Source of the DNA: Mangifera indica
Lineage: Eukaryota > Streptophyta > Magnoliopsida > Sapindales > Anacardiaceae
Reading direction: 5' to 3'
NCBI RefSeq assembly: GCF_011075055.1
Contig: NC_058146.1
Coordinates: forward strand, 12,697,820 to 12,761,819
DNA length: 64,000 nucleotides
Under the pieces are notes generated by a model. That model saw only the letters and a program-made list of their open reading frames with translations. It did not search any database and was not told the DNA's origin. Every line of letters starts with the position of its first letter. Within the stretch, counting starts at the first letter, position 1. The translations under genes were made by a program, and so were the position numbers. Shown piece after piece: positions 1 to 11,502 of the stretch.

Positions 1-1
1 T

Positions 2-739
2 CTATCAAAAGATATGTGTCCAAAGACTGATGAGGAACGACAACGAATGTGTGAGGTGCCATATGCTTCGGCAGTAGGTAGTCTCATGTATGCCATGTTA
101 TGTACACGACCCGACATTGCTTTTGCAGTTAGTGCAGTAAGCAAATATCAGTCAAATCCTGGAGAAAGACACTGGACAACAGTAAAAGCCATCTTGAAGT
201 ATTTGAGAAGGACCAAAGAGTTGATATTAGGTTATGGGGGTTCAGAGTTAACACTCAAAGGATACTCAGATTCTGATTTTCAGTCAGATGTAGACGATAG
301 AAAGTCTATGTCTGCATTTATTTTTGTTTGTAATGGAGGTGCAGTTAGTTGGAAAAGTGCTAAACAATCGACTACTGCAGACTCTACTACAGAAGCTGAG
401 TATATTGCCGCTTCAGAAGCTGCAAAAGAAGCTGTTTGGATACGTAAATTCACCACAGAGTTGGGCGTGGTTCCTCAGATGAGTCAACCAGTAATTCTAT
501 TCTGTGACAATACTGGTGCCATTGCACAGGCAAAGGAACCAAGAGCACATCAAAAGTCAAAACATGTTCAACGAAAATATCACATCTTGAGAGAATTCGT
601 TGGAGCTGGAGATATTGTCATTCAGAAGATTGCTTCGGCAGACAATCTTGCAGATCCACTAACTAAAGCACTGACGCAAAAACTGTTGGACCAGCATCTA
701 GAGAAGATGGGCATTAGGTACTACAGCGATTGGCTTTAG
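2..739 (+). CDS. Ty1-Copia polyprotein, C-terminal end (RT tail and RNase H), cut by window edge
   Basis: The frame is open from base 2 to a TAG stop at 739, about 245 codons with no internal stop. The first residues match the end of a Copia reverse transcriptase just before the connection region, with motifs YASAVGSLMYAMLCTRPDI and then SNPGERHW. RNase H follows: YSDSDFQSD near the start, SWKSAKQSTTADSTTEAEYIA with the acidic residues, CDNTGAIAQA, then KHVQRKYHILREF. The end has the usual ADPLTKAL motif. The protein would act in cytoplasmic virus-like particles, removing RNA from RNA:DNA hybrids during reverse transcription. A polypurine tract and LTR follow directly, so this is the true 3' end of an element whose 5' part lies outside the window. 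It is the best preserved retrotransposon frame here, suggesting fairly recent insertion. Confidence 0.93.
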   Translation, partial: LSKDMCPKTDEERQRMCEVPYASAVGSLMYAMLCTRPDIAFAVSAVSKYQSNPGERHWTTVKAILKYLRRTKELILGYGGSELTLKGYSDSDFQSDVDDRKSMSAFIFVCNGGAVSWKSAKQSTTADSTTEAEYIAASEAAKEAVWIRKFTTELGVVPQMSQPVILFCDNTGAIAQAKEPRAHQKSKHVQRKYHILREFVGAGDIVIQKIASADNLADPLTKALTQKLLDQHLEKMGIRYYSDWL

Positions 740-755
740 TGCAAGTGGGAGTTTT
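740..755 (+). other. Polypurine tract of the Copia element
   Basis: A purine-rich stretch (caagtgggag, then a T run) lies between the polyprotein stop and the LTR start. This is where plus-strand DNA priming occurs in Copia elements. Confidence 0.75.
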
Positions 756-2505
756 TGTTAGAATATGCCCTAAAAACCAATCGCTTTAATTGGTTTTGAG
801 GGTTGTATATCTTGCATATACATTATTAATAAAAGAAAAGTTCTGTTATACTTCACATGTTTTCAACGTTACTTATATATATGTTGTAGTTGTATATTAC
901 ATCTATGTTAACTACATGCATACGACATGTGAAAGGTCCTGATGAGTTTTAATAAACGTCATCAAATCGTTCCCTACATAGGCAATCTGTTTGGGCAATA
1001 GTATTGCATAGTGGGTGTGTGTTATATCACCACAGTATATCAATGGATGATATTAGACATGGTGGATATACACATAGGTAAACAATGGAACCATTTGATG
1101 GTTAGAGAATTGATCAAAGGTTATTTTATTATATTGTTTATCGAACGTGACCGCTGAACGATGATCACATGGGCATTAATATGTAGTCAATGATACATCG
1201 TGAATCATACTAGTGTATAGATCCTTTGACTTGAGATATCATAGTTGTGCTTCGTTCCGGAACATATGGTTCATACGGTGTATACCACAAAGCTAATCAT
1301 GTCTCGTTCAGAAGCCGTTTTGATCATATGTTGCTTGAGCGAGAGGACAAGTGATGATCATACAAGGATCCGTCAGCTCGACTGCTCCCGAGTTCCCATA
1401 CGAATATCAAGAAACATGAAAATCTAAAACACTGGCCAGTGTAGATAAAAGACCACAAGAAAAGAGTTTCGATGTGGCACGTTATGATGTATTACCTGAT
1501 ATTCGAAAAGATTAAATATTGGATTTTGACATTCCATGAATCCAAGCTTAATCGGGATGTAATGATGGAGGGATTGGACTACATGGTAAGTGTGAGTAAG
1601 AAAGTTTCATTTGATATTATGTGAAGCTTGCATTTCATTGTGATGTAGGGGTCATGGGACATTGCTAGATGATACCACATGATCAGTGGGAGCTTCATTT
1701 TGTAGCGGAAAATGAAGTATATCAGTTAACGACAGTTTTAGGTTATATAATGATATAATGAAACGTATCATCCGATATGGGGCCCACGACTACGTCACTA
1801 TGAACCTTGAAGGTCACACCTATATTTCAAGGAAGAAAATGGTATTATGAAGCTGAAAATATTTATCCATGGTGGGCTAGCACTTTCCGAGGATAAAAAA
1901 TTGTGCTTTTCGAATAAGATTCGGAAAAGGGGCAAAATTGTCATTTTACACCTTTCAAATTGTTTAGAAAGTTAAAATGATTAATTTTGGGCATAAATGA
2001 ATTAACATGTGTCAAATTCTCATTTCTCTTACTTTTCCACCAATGAGAATTAAACATATGTTTAACTTGATAATTATCAAGTTTTAATGCCATAAATTTG
2101 AGAGAAAAAAAAAAGAAAAATATGCAATTTTTCTTTACTTCTTCTTCTTGGCCGGGAAAAAGTTTCTCCTTTCTTCCATTTTTCATCCTTGCATGGTGTA
2201 AGTCAAGAGATCACTTATTTTAGTGATTCAAGCTTCCAAACTTCAAATCAAATTACAAGGTACAAGGTAGTTTACATGTTTCTATGTTTTATTGCTTGAA
2301 AAACCATGTAAACGTTTCAATACCATTGTTACATATGATGTGAATATAAATTGAAAATTTTAATTTCATTGCCAAAATCCTTCAGAACCGTTTGAGAAGG
2401 TTTTTGATATACTTGGCTTGTTTGGGCAAAATTTCCTTTTTTGTTTTTTTGATTTGTAGTCTAAGGAAGTAGTTAAGCTTCCCTATCAAGTTTATTTCAA
2501 ATTCA
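756..2505 (+). mobile_element. 3' LTR of the Copia element (right end uncertain)
   Basis: The LTR begins TGTTAGAATATGCCC immediately after the polypurine tract, a common Copia LTR start. No recognisable protein is found in the stretch. The right boundary is inferred: near 2510 the sequence changes abruptly into a minus-strand Copia RT frame that lacks its expected C-terminal part, as if this element had inserted there. The 5' LTR is outside the window, so neither the LTR end nor a target duplication can be confirmed. Short reading frames inside it (for example 1245-1427 and the minus frame 1941-2186) resemble nothing I know. Confidence 0.6.
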
Positions 2506-2512
2506 CCCTGTA

Positions 2513-2945
2513 TTATCTTAGAATTTCATTAATAGCACCGATGATAATTCCATCAACATAAATTTGAACAATTAAAATGTCTTGCATTTGCCTTTTTATA
2601 AATAAGGTGGTATCCATCTGTCCTTTCAAAAAACTATTTTTAATTAAGAAAAGACTTAATCTTTCATACCAAAGTCTAAAAGCTTGTTTTAAATCATATA
2701 AATCTTTATTTAGTTTAAAGACATGATTTGAAAATTTATGATTTTTGAAACTGGGAGGTTGTTCAACATAAACCTCATCTTGAATAAAACCATTTAAGAA
2801 TTCACTTTTAACATCCATTTGAAGAAGTTTGAAATCAAATAAAATGCATATGCAAGCAACATCCTAAATGCATATGCAATCAAATAAAATGTATATTCAT
2901 CTTGAATAAAATAAATGCATATGCAAGCAACATCCTAATTGCTTC
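2513..2945 (-). pseudogene. Copia reverse transcriptase fragment
   Basis: The open part (2513-2818) begins MDVKSEFLNGFIQDEVYVEQ, the classic Copia RT start. It continues through KDLYDLKQAFRLWYERL to the catalytic region VDGIIIG, where most elements have YVDDI; the second Asp of the DD pair reads Gly. The frame then ends at the junction with the plus-strand LTR. Upstream (2844-2938) a 24-bp block is duplicated at an offset of 71 bp and interrupts the RT N-terminus. Confidence 0.85.
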
Positions 2946-3407
2946 TAATCTAGCTACAAGTGCATAAGTTTAATCGAAATGGATACCTTCCTCTTGAGAG
3001 TACCCTTGGGTAACTAGTGTTACCGTGTTTCGAACAATAACTTTAGACTTATTTATCTTGTTTCGGTATACCCATTTTATGTTGATAGTGGGATGATCTG
3101 TTGGCCTTGGAACTAGTTTCCATAATCACTTTTTCTCAAATTGGTTCAATTTCTCTTACATGACCAATACCCAACTTATATCTTATAATGCCTTATCTAC
3201 TCTCTTTAGCTCTATTTATGACAAAAATGCCATAAATTCACATGTGTTCCATAGAGTAGCCTGTGTCCTTACACCTTAGGATAGGTTTCTAATGATTTTT
3301 ATTTCCTTGACCTCATCTTTCACCCTTTGAACTTCTTAAGGTTACATGAAATTGTCTTCATATGGTATTACCTCAAGTTGATTTTCTTCTTCCTTAAGCT
3401 TAGGAGC

Positions 3408-3730
3408 TTATTTGATTTGCAAATCTTCCATGAAATCCATCATCTCATCTTCATTATTCCTCTTTGTGTACTTGGAATATGATTCATAAAAAATAACATG
3501 TATAGATTCTTCAACAACAAGTGTTCTTTTGTTGAAGATTTTATGTGCTTTAGAGGTCACTAGAGCAATGATGATTTGGAAGTCGATCCAGGGCAAGTGT
3601 TTGGATCTATTATGACATGATAATTTTTCATCATCCGACTCAAGCAAGAATCAACCCAATCATGGGGATACATAATCTTCTTATGTGCTTTGGAGGTGAT
3701 AAATAGTTTAGAAAAATTGATTCATTTGAT
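3408..3730 (-). pseudogene. Copia integrase-RT linker remnant
   Basis: This segment lies between the integrase core end (about 3763) and RT (2818). Its largest open piece (3408-3647) includes KRTLVVEESIHVIFYES, matching the post-integrase motif typical of SIRE-like polyproteins (usually followed by a variable acidic linker). The frame is broken on both sides. It is assigned by order and motif only. Confidence 0.65.
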
Positions 3731-3762
3731 TTGGCATTGAATTTTACTAGGTTATCTTTCCA

Positions 3763-4440
3763 TTATTTAACAAAAAACATTTTGTAACCAAAAGGATGAA
3801 AATATGCAATATTAGGTTTCTTCCTTTTGGATAACTCATATAGAGTTTTCTTAAGGATTGACCTAATTATGGTGCTATTGATGATGTAACATGCGGTATT
3901 GACGGCTTCACCCCAAAAAGATTTTGGCAAATCATGCTTACACAATACGGTCCTAGCCATTTCTACTAATGTTTTATTTCTCCTCTTAGCAACTATATTT
4001 TGTTAAGGAGTCTTAGGTGCCGAAAAGTCATGTTTAATGTCGTGCTCATCACAATATGCTTCAAAATCTGAATTTTCAAATTTTTTTTCATGATCACTTC
4101 TAATGCAAGTAATTACATCACCTACTTGGTTTTGCAATTTCTTAATGAATGGAGCAAATCTTTTGAAAGCATCATTTTTGTGTGCAAAAAGTAAAACTCA
4201 TGTAAATCTTGAAAAGTCATCAACTATCACAAAGCAATAATGTTTTTCACCTTGACTTACGGTTCTAAATGGTCCATACAAGTTTATATGTAATAATTAT
4301 AAAGGCTTAGAAGTTGAAATACAATTTTTGCTTTTAAAACAAGTTCTTGTTTGTTTTCCCAAAGCACATGCATCACAAATTTGGTCCTTTTTGAAAATTA
4401 ATTTCAGTAAACCTTTAACCAAATTCCTTTTCGAAAGTTT
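3763..4440 (-). pseudogene. Copia integrase core remnant
   Basis: Minus-strand translation gives the zinc-binding CDAC end and the first catalytic Asp region (VIVDDFSRFT). A second Asp region (CIRSDHEKKFENSDF) follows, then MARTVLCKHDLPKSFWGEAV and YFHPFGYKMF. Several in-frame stops interrupt it. The third acidic residue, normally Glu in a ..QQNGVAERRN.. context, reads Lys (QNIVAKRRN). The enzyme would have inserted element DNA into chromosomes; this copy is inactive. Confidence 0.87.
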
Positions 4441-4866
4441 TTACATCACATCAATGCTTGCATGACCTAACCTTCTATGCCACAACCACATGTCTTCTTC
4501 CTTAGTTGACATGAGATATAAATTTCTCGATGAAATGTCATGCAAATCTATAATGTATACATTTGAATGCCTATGACCTATGAATGCAATAGCATTAGTG
4601 CAAGTGTCAACAATTTCACAATATAAGAAATAAAAGCAAACTTTGAAACCATTGTCCCATAAATGACTTATACTAAGTAAATTATATTTAAGACCATCAA
4701 CAAGCAAAACATCATTAATTGAGAGAGAAGAGTTACCTATTGCTCTGATACTAATTACCTTCCCTTTGGAGTTGTCACCAAAGTTGACATTTCCACCATG
4801 TTTAGCTTTCAAGGAGGTGAAGAGGCTTTTGTTTCCAGTTATATGCCTTGAACATCCACTATCCAA
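4441..4866 (-). pseudogene. Copia protease and GAG-pre-integrase segment
   Basis: The 141-codon open frame starts MDSGCSRHITGNKSLF. This is the aspartic protease active-site region (D-S-G, as usual in Copia elements) followed by the histidine-containing pre-integrase motif. It ends LWHRRLGHASIDVM, the first half of the HHCC zinc-binding domain. It joins the integrase remnant on its downstream side. Confidence 0.88.
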
Positions 4867-4897
4867 GTACCATTTGCTTGACTTTTTGCTCTTAGCT

Positions 4898-6597
4898 TCA
4901 AGGCATACCTACGCAAAAACAAAATTTAAGTTTTCTTTGGTACCAAAATGGTTTTAGGTCTAACTGGCTTAACCTTAAGATCCCTTTAGAAACCCAAACC
5001 TTCTTGATTTTGAAGGGTTTTTCATTCCTATTTGGATATCCCCTAATGGTGTGACCAATAAAAGAATAAAACTTGCATTTCATATATAATGCATGAGGTT
5101 TTTTTAAAGGCCTATATGTGTTTGAAAAAAAGTTACTTCCATTATAGCCTAGTCCTTCCTTACTATGACCACTTTTTTGAAATACGAGCATCTCATCTAA
5201 CCTTTTAGTGCCTATTTTGAATTTTTTAGATAATTCATATGAACTGTCAAGTTTTTTATTTAATTCAATATTCTCATTTTTCTTGTTATCCAATGCTTTT
5301 ATCAAGGATCCTTTTTCATGCAAAGTTTGTTCTAGTTCCTTTTTAGTTTTATCATGCTTATTTTTGTTACTTTCTAACTCATCTTTCATGCATGCAAAGT
5401 TTTTCTTTAAATATTTATTTCTTGAACTAATACATTTATATTCCATTGGTAATGATTCAAATGCTTAATGTAATTCATTAAATGAGTAAAAGTTAGAATC
5501 ATCTACCTCTTCGTCTGAGTCACTCTTAGCCATGAAACAAAGATTAGCCCTTTCTTCCTCTTTCTCACTTTCATCACTTGAGTCATCACTCCAACTTCAA
5601 GTGGCAGCAAGTACTTTTCTTTTAAATTTCTTCTTTTTTTTTCTCTTTTCTTTCTTCTTAAGAAGAGAACATTCTTGTCTAATGTGTCTTGCTTTTTGCA
5701 TTCATGGCATATGATCTCTTTCTCCTTTATCTTTTTTCCTCTTAATCGATTGAAGCTCTTTCCTTTTTGCACTTGGAATGAAATTAGCTAAATTTGCCAA
5801 CTAGAAGACTCACATCCTCATCATCCATTGAAGATTCTTCATCTTTCTCATTTTTCCAAATTGCCTTCAAGGCAATGTCCATTTTTGGTTTAACTTCCTC
5901 TTCCTTTGGTTTCCTTTTCACTTCATAGTCAAGAGACTTCTTATAAGCTCATCCATCTACATTTTAGTGAGGTCTTTAGATTCCTCAATTGTCGTTACCT
6001 TTGTAGTCCATTCTTTCGATAATGACCTTAACACTTTTTTTAACAATTTTACAATTTTGAATCTTTTCCTAAGGCCTTTCAAGTCATTTACCAAGTTCAA
6101 AAATCTTTTATACAATCCTTTATGTTTTCCCCTGTCTTCATTTCAAATAGCTCGTACTCATAGAAGAAAAGCTCAATTTTTTACTTTTTGACTTGGTTCG
6201 TGCATTTATGTGTTGTTTGGAGGATGGTCCAAACTTCCTTTGTTGTTTCATAAACAGAAACTGTATTAAATTCCGTTAAGTGGAATGCACAAAATAATAT
6301 GTTTATGGCTTTAGTATTCAAACTCTACATTTTCTCATCATCGTTATTAAATTCCATTTCATCTTTAGGCTCATTTGTTATGGGATTCCTAGTCACTATA
6401 TTCAATAATTTTTCATAACTTATAGTTTATTGATCTAATATGCAATCTCATTCTAATCTTCTATTGGGTATAATTTACTCCAAAAAATAAAGGTGGTCTA
6501 GTAATACATTGTCCTTCACTAAAAACCAATCTAAAAGTGGTTGTCATTATCAAAATATCTTAAAACTCTAAAAATCGTTAGAAATTATAAACCTAGA
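4898..6597 (-). pseudogene. Copia gag remnant with zinc knuckle
   Basis: The gag region starts near 6597, with a readable MTTTFRLVFSEGQCITRPP just after the primer-binding site, and is broken into several frames. Around 5700 there is a CHECKKQ zinc-knuckle half whose second half has decayed, in a very Lys/Arg-rich context. From about 5446 to 4898 a Lys/Glu-rich, coiled-coil-like stretch follows, typical of SIRE-like gag before the second cysteine motif. Role: nucleocapsid of virus-like particles. Not functional as it stands. Confidence 0.72.
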
Positions 6598-6598
6598 G

Positions 6599-6617
6599 TC
6601 AAAGCTCTGATATGAAT
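6599..6617 (-). other. Primer-binding site (initiator Met tRNA type)
   Basis: The minus strand reads TTCATATCAGAGCTTTG directly after the LTR end. This resembles the TGGTATCAGAGC complement of the 3' end of initiator methionine tRNA, with two changed bases. Confidence 0.75.
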
Positions 6618-7767
6618 TGAAAAACCCCTAATGACAAATTTATCCTGAGGGAGGGGTGAATAGGATTATTTAAAAAATTAGACACCAAATTTATCAAATT
6701 GGATTTTTACTCAAGATGAACAATCAAAACATAAAATAAAGGAGGACAGTTTAGAGAATGCTCAAGAATTTAGAGTGGTTCGGGGCTTTTCATCCCAAGT
6801 CTTCTACATCCACTTTTTCAAGAAACTGGCTTAAAGTTTCTACTTGAATCACTTTCGGATTACACTAGTTGACTCAAGATTGCACCCTTTTAAAATAATG
6901 ATATCGAATTTTGCCTAAGTGTAAGTAGAAAGAAGATTTGCAAGTAGAATATGTCAATTGATTTTATTAACATGTATAGATGATTCTCTTAAAGATATGA
7001 GTTTTTGATTTATAGAGAGAGATTAAAAGCTTGACATTAAGACAAGAATTCTTGCATGCTTTTGGATACATTCTCTAACCCTTTTGACTTCAATCCAACT
7101 TGTTTATATAGCCTTGAGACTTGAAAGATTCATTGGATTGATTTCACTAGTCGTTGACTTGTGAAAAAGATATTTTAAACTTGAAAAACACATGAGGACA
7201 GGTGTCCTTTTATGAGAGACGAGCATCCTCTTACATATCTTGGCTTTGGCAGCTTCAAAATAGTCATCTGATAGTCGAATTCTTGAAACATGTCACTCGA
7301 GGGACAAACATCTCTTCTTCTGAGATAGACGTCTTGCCTTGCTCCTCAAAATTCCAAAGAGAATCAATCATGAGAGGGCAAGTAAGGGATACGCGTAGGG
7401 ATAGACGTTTCAATGTGTTGACTTTGTTAACAATCCTAATTATACTTGTTAATGCATTGGAGAAGGAATGGGCATTTCATGGTCATCATTCAATAGGGGA
7501 TGAACGTCTCTTGCATTTGGACGAGAGTCCTTGTTCATTTAGAAAACAATCTTGAGAGCTTCATACTCTTGATTATAGGCATAGGATTGGCAAAAGGATT
7601 GACATCTCATTTAAGATAAGTGTCCCTAACTTGAAAAAATATACAACTACATTTCACCATTTTTTGTTCATTGAAACTTTATGTCATGGACTTTGTTAGC
7701 TCAATAATTATAAATTTTCAACATTAAACTTAGTTTTGACATAATCAAAACACCTAGGGGTCCAAAA
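6618..7767 (-). mobile_element. 5' LTR of the minus-strand SIRE-like element
   Basis: About 1150 bp. On the minus strand it starts near 7767 with TTTTGGACCCCTAGGTGTTT (an intact relative starts TGTTGGACC) and ends ..GGGGTTTTTCA next to the primer-binding site. The start closely resembles the LTR at 24958. The plus-strand reading frame at 7202-7555 lies within it and is not treated as a gene. Confidence 0.75.
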
Positions 7768-7774
7768 CTTTCAA

Positions 7775-8215
7775 ACTAGGTCTAAATTTGAGTCGAGCTA
7801 ATTTCAAACTTAGGTTAACTCAAGTTCGACTCAATTTAAAAAACTTGAGCTCTCTTTAAACCAATTCGAGTTTGACTCAACTTTAAAAAGAAATCAAGAT
7901 CGAAGTCAGCTACAGTACTAAATCAGGCCACTAAACTCAAATTGGTATTACAGTTGAGCTAAGATCAACCAAAATGATGTTATTTTAATGCATTTTAGTT
8001 AAAATAATGTCATTTAAACTTATTTGAATTGAGTTTTTTCGTGTTTATGAACTTATCAAGTCAAACACTCTTACAGCTTGTGCTCAAGCTCAAGTTCAAT
8101 TATATATAATCGTAAAGCTTGAGCTCTAGTTTGACAATAAAAACCTAGACTTGAGTTTGAGCCTAAACCTATTTAAATTGAGCTAGTTTGAATTATGATG
8201 ACAAATCCCTAGAGT
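7775..8215. repeat. MITE-like repeat rich in GAGCT/CAAGTTC words
   Basis: Many copies of short words such as TTGAGCT, AACTCAAG and GAGTTTGA occur in both orientations. The outer parts are roughly inverted to each other (..gagtcgagcta.. near 7790, ..gagctagtttgaa.. near 8185). Similar sequence occurs at 31090-31470 and 35245-35735. It has no coding capacity. The exact ends and target duplications were not resolved. Confidence 0.45.
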
Positions 8216-9690
8216 CCACCCCCTAATTCAAACTAGCTCTACAGGGCATCCTTTCGACTAACGTCAAAATGGCAAACAAAATTTAGGGTGCGGAGCAAGA
8301 AAGAGGTAAGAAAATATTAAGGGAAAAAATTGTCATTTGAAAAGAGAAGATGAAAGCAGTGTACATTTAGGTGATAGGATGACACCAGGCATCATACTTG
8401 ATAGAGCAAAGCGGAGACATAGTAGCTTTAATGGTGACGTAAGTTCGTGGCAGCACTTGGGGAGGAGTGTTGGGGTGTTGCGCTATCATCACTTGTCTGA
8501 GAAAATTAAAATAGCGTTGGAATTCTACGGCACCAAGCATGTGTATTTAATGAAGCTTTCTTTGTAAAATGTCGATAATGCTCTTTAGATGTAAAAGTAA
8601 AATAGCTTTTCAATTAATTATTATTATTATTTAATTTTGTCAGCTATGTTTGAAATCAATGGCAATTTTTTATTCAATATTTCATATTTATCAATTAGGA
8701 ATACTAGACTGTTTTATTTTAGAATATTAATTAAAATAACAATCTTTTTAAGGAGTATGTACAAAAACATCTAGTAATTCTAATTTTATCCGGATCGAAT
8801 CTATTATTAAATTAAATACAATTGGCCAAATCGGAATAATAACTTCTCATCCTTTAATTTTGATGTAACACCCACTAATATAATTCAAAGATAAAATTAT
8901 TATTTTACATGTATTTATGATCCTGATAAAATGTGTCAAAATTTAGAATTTAAAATAAATATTTTTTATTGAATTTTTAAATTGATAATAGGTTGGGTAG
9001 GAAAGGTGAACATCTTTTATACGATGTCATATCACTAGAGTGGATAAAGTGATATGTTGGAACATATAAAGTGATGCACAATTATGCATGCCTAAATGTC
9101 ATAAACATAGTCAGATATGGAATGAATTTTTAAACAAGGCATGTTATTGCAGAATCAGAGGATATCTCAAAAAACATTATACACATTTTTTAAAATGTTG
9201 GTTGAATCCTATCAAAACAATATATTCAACTTGCCTACTAAAAATATTATTATTTCTTGTATATTATCTTTTCTAGAGCTTCGTGATTGCATCACATGTT
9301 ATCATTGACCATCTTATATTTTAGTAAATTGGATCATCTTTAAACATTCTTCCATTTAAAGCCTCAAAGCAATTGCTTGGCGTAATATGTTGTGTTTTTT
9401 ATGCAAGTAAATTGGTGTTCCATGAGCTATGAGACAATCACATTTCATGTCACCAAACTTGATCCTACTGAACCATTTTAATCAATAATTGGATGTCAAG
9501 TGGGTGGCCTGATGCATTGTTCTTGAATTTCAATTTGTCTTTTACCATGTAAATCGATCTATGTTGGAAGTCATCTCTGTTGGGTTATGAAGTTTTCAAA
9601 GGCAGTGGAAACGACATTTTAAAATTTTTCAAACACATACAAAAATGCCATAAGACGACATTCACATGATTCATTCTTAGACAAGTATCA
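8216..9690. other. Unassigned AT-rich spacer
   Basis: No recognisable gene. Two short open stretches (8337-8567, 76 codons; 9088-9276, 62 codons) have no motif I know. The last ~100 bp (9585-9690) loosely resemble the terminal part of the minus-strand LTRs near 14770 and may be an LTR scrap. Confidence 0.5.
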
Positions 9691-11085
9691 TGTTAAGGTT
9701 GTATCCTAGAGCCAATTGTCACATTTAATATTTGATGTAATCTTTGATAAATTAATTAATAAAATGAAATTTATGTTATCTATATATTATGTTAAATAAT
9801 TAATTGTCCTAAAAACAATTGAACTTTGATGAGGGTATCAGTACTCAATACTTGATCGTGAAAAACCTATATGTACATTATGACTATTTTTGAAGACTTC
9901 GTAACTTTGATATTACCATGACTAAGGGCATGAGTAATAGTAATAGAGTTATCATAATATTGAACCACCTCATCAAAAGATGATGAATTTTCACGTGTCA
10001 AATTTGTTTGTTGATGACTTCGTACAACAATGGGTGCACATTATAGATGTGTCTGCCAGACGACCTACCAAGAGGATTAATATCGATGGTTACTCCAATA
10101 TTTATGGAAAATATCCTCTTAATAAATGAAGGTACATATGATCCTTAAACTTAAGCTCACTAAACAGTCATGTATAAGGATTGGTATAGTTTGACACTAG
10201 TCTAACATAGTTCGATCAAAGGATTGTCAGAAAAGTGGTGATTCATCATATTGAGATATGTATAAAGGTTATGATAAATCAATACAAGATTCGTTACTTT
10301 TGAATGTAAGAGCTGATATCTCAGTTAGGGTTTACTAATGGATGTCAGTCACCAATTAAATCTGTGCCCACAGTGGGATTAAGTTGATACTTGATTCAAT
10401 ATTATCTAGTGATTGATAAAAGTCAATTTATGTAATTCAGGGAACCTTGAAAGAGACAATTAATCTCTACCTCAGCCTGAAAAGTCACATATTGACCTTT
10501 ATTAATCGAATGGCCATGATATCTTACTAGAGACCAATCTTAGATTGTGTCTAGACAAATGCTAGGTCAAGAGCTTGATACGAATTCAATCATTATCGAC
10601 TTAGTAAAAAGTCTATGGGTCACACAAAATATGAGTTGATAAACTCTGGAGATGTGAGGATTATTCAAATTTGATTCGGTTTGGGTTTTGATAGAAAATC
10701 TAAAGATTTGGAAAATCTACATACCTAAAGTGTATTTTATTATACTTTAGGACCTTAGTGTGATAATCTTGAGTAACTAAGGTATATGTAAGAATTGGTA
10801 GGATTGAGTTGGATTAACTCAAATCCATATCACTTAATTTAAAATTCAAATTAGGATTGCAATAGAATTTTATCTTGTTTTTATTAATATTATGATCTTA
10901 TAATTTTGGGTTGAATGCCAAAAATGGTGGAGAGTTAATAAAATATTAATAAGGGAATATACACGCATTTATTATGTTGACCAAGTATACAACTCTCATG
11001 AGTTGTATATGTGTAAGCCGGGAGGGAAGCTTCCCACCCAAGCCATGTCTACCTGACAAATTCATGGAAAAATACTTTTTTTTTC

Positions 11086-11139
<54 letters not shown>

Positions 11140-11485
11140 CCTAGTTGCAATAAAGAGAAAATTTCCTTTAGCTCACATTAAGTTGTCTTATGGTTCTAGT
11201 GAGCCTCAACTACAATTGAGCCTCTATTGTTGCTACTTCATGTAAATACCAAGGAGTAGACTTATACTTGGTTCTAAAAGTACGACTTCACAACCTCTTG
11301 CCATTAAAGAAAGACAAAGGAGCCACCAACACAGGTATATCGAATAAACACCTTATACGTGTTTTCGTATGTTTGTGAATGAATCATTCTATGAGGATGA
11401 TACAAAAAGGGATTTTACAAAAATGTTGCCTTGTTAGATTAAATTTGAAGTTGTTATTCCATTGTTGAAAACCATAAAATCCCCA
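9691..11485 (+). mobile_element. 5' LTR of a Copia element
   Basis: It begins TGTTAAGGTTGTATCCTAGA, ends ..CCCCA and is followed 3 bp later by a primer-binding-site-like sequence. Length is about 1795 bp including a long TA run. Internal blocks match, in inverted orientation, the LTR-like stretches at 14746-16089 and 16090-17660 (for example the ACACCTTATACGTGTTTT block near 11350 and the GGCCAT..ATCTTACTAGAG block near 10510). Confidence 0.72.
11088..11135. repeat. (TA)n microsatellite
   Basis: An uninterrupted run of about 24 TA dinucleotides inside the Copia LTR. Likely length-polymorphic. Confidence 0.97.
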
Positions 11486-11488
11486 TAG

Positions 11489-11502
11489 TGGTATTGAGCC
11501 AC
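11489..11502 (+). other. Primer-binding site of the Copia element
   Basis: TGGTATTGAGCCAC, one or two changes from the usual TGGTATCAGAGC complement to initiator Met tRNA, 3 bp after the LTR end. Confidence 0.7.

Larger units (their letters stand above)
2511..7767 (-). mobile_element. SIRE/Maximus-like Copia retrotransposon, 5' LTR to RT, degenerate and truncated
   Basis: Read on the minus strand from 7767, the order is LTR, primer-binding site, gag with zinc knuckle, protease, integrase, then the start of RT, which stops abruptly at about 2511. The rest of RT, RNase H, any env-position ORF and the 3' LTR are missing. The LTR start resembles that of the plus-strand LTR at 24958, and both end in a C-rich ..CACCCC.. 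stretch, supporting one SIRE-like lineage. Stops, frameshifts and a changed catalytic residue show the copy is dead. The truncation point coincides with the end of the LTR at its left. Confidence 0.8.

Noticed and set aside
1245..1427. 60-codon frame in the Copia LTR
   Set aside because: Inside an LTR, no motif.
7202..7555. 117-codon plus-strand frame
   Set aside because: Falls entirely within a minus-strand SIRE-like LTR and has no recognisable motif.
8337..8567. 76-codon frame in a repeat-poor stretch
   Set aside because: No homology recognised, no splice partners, length within chance; kept only as unassigned spacer.
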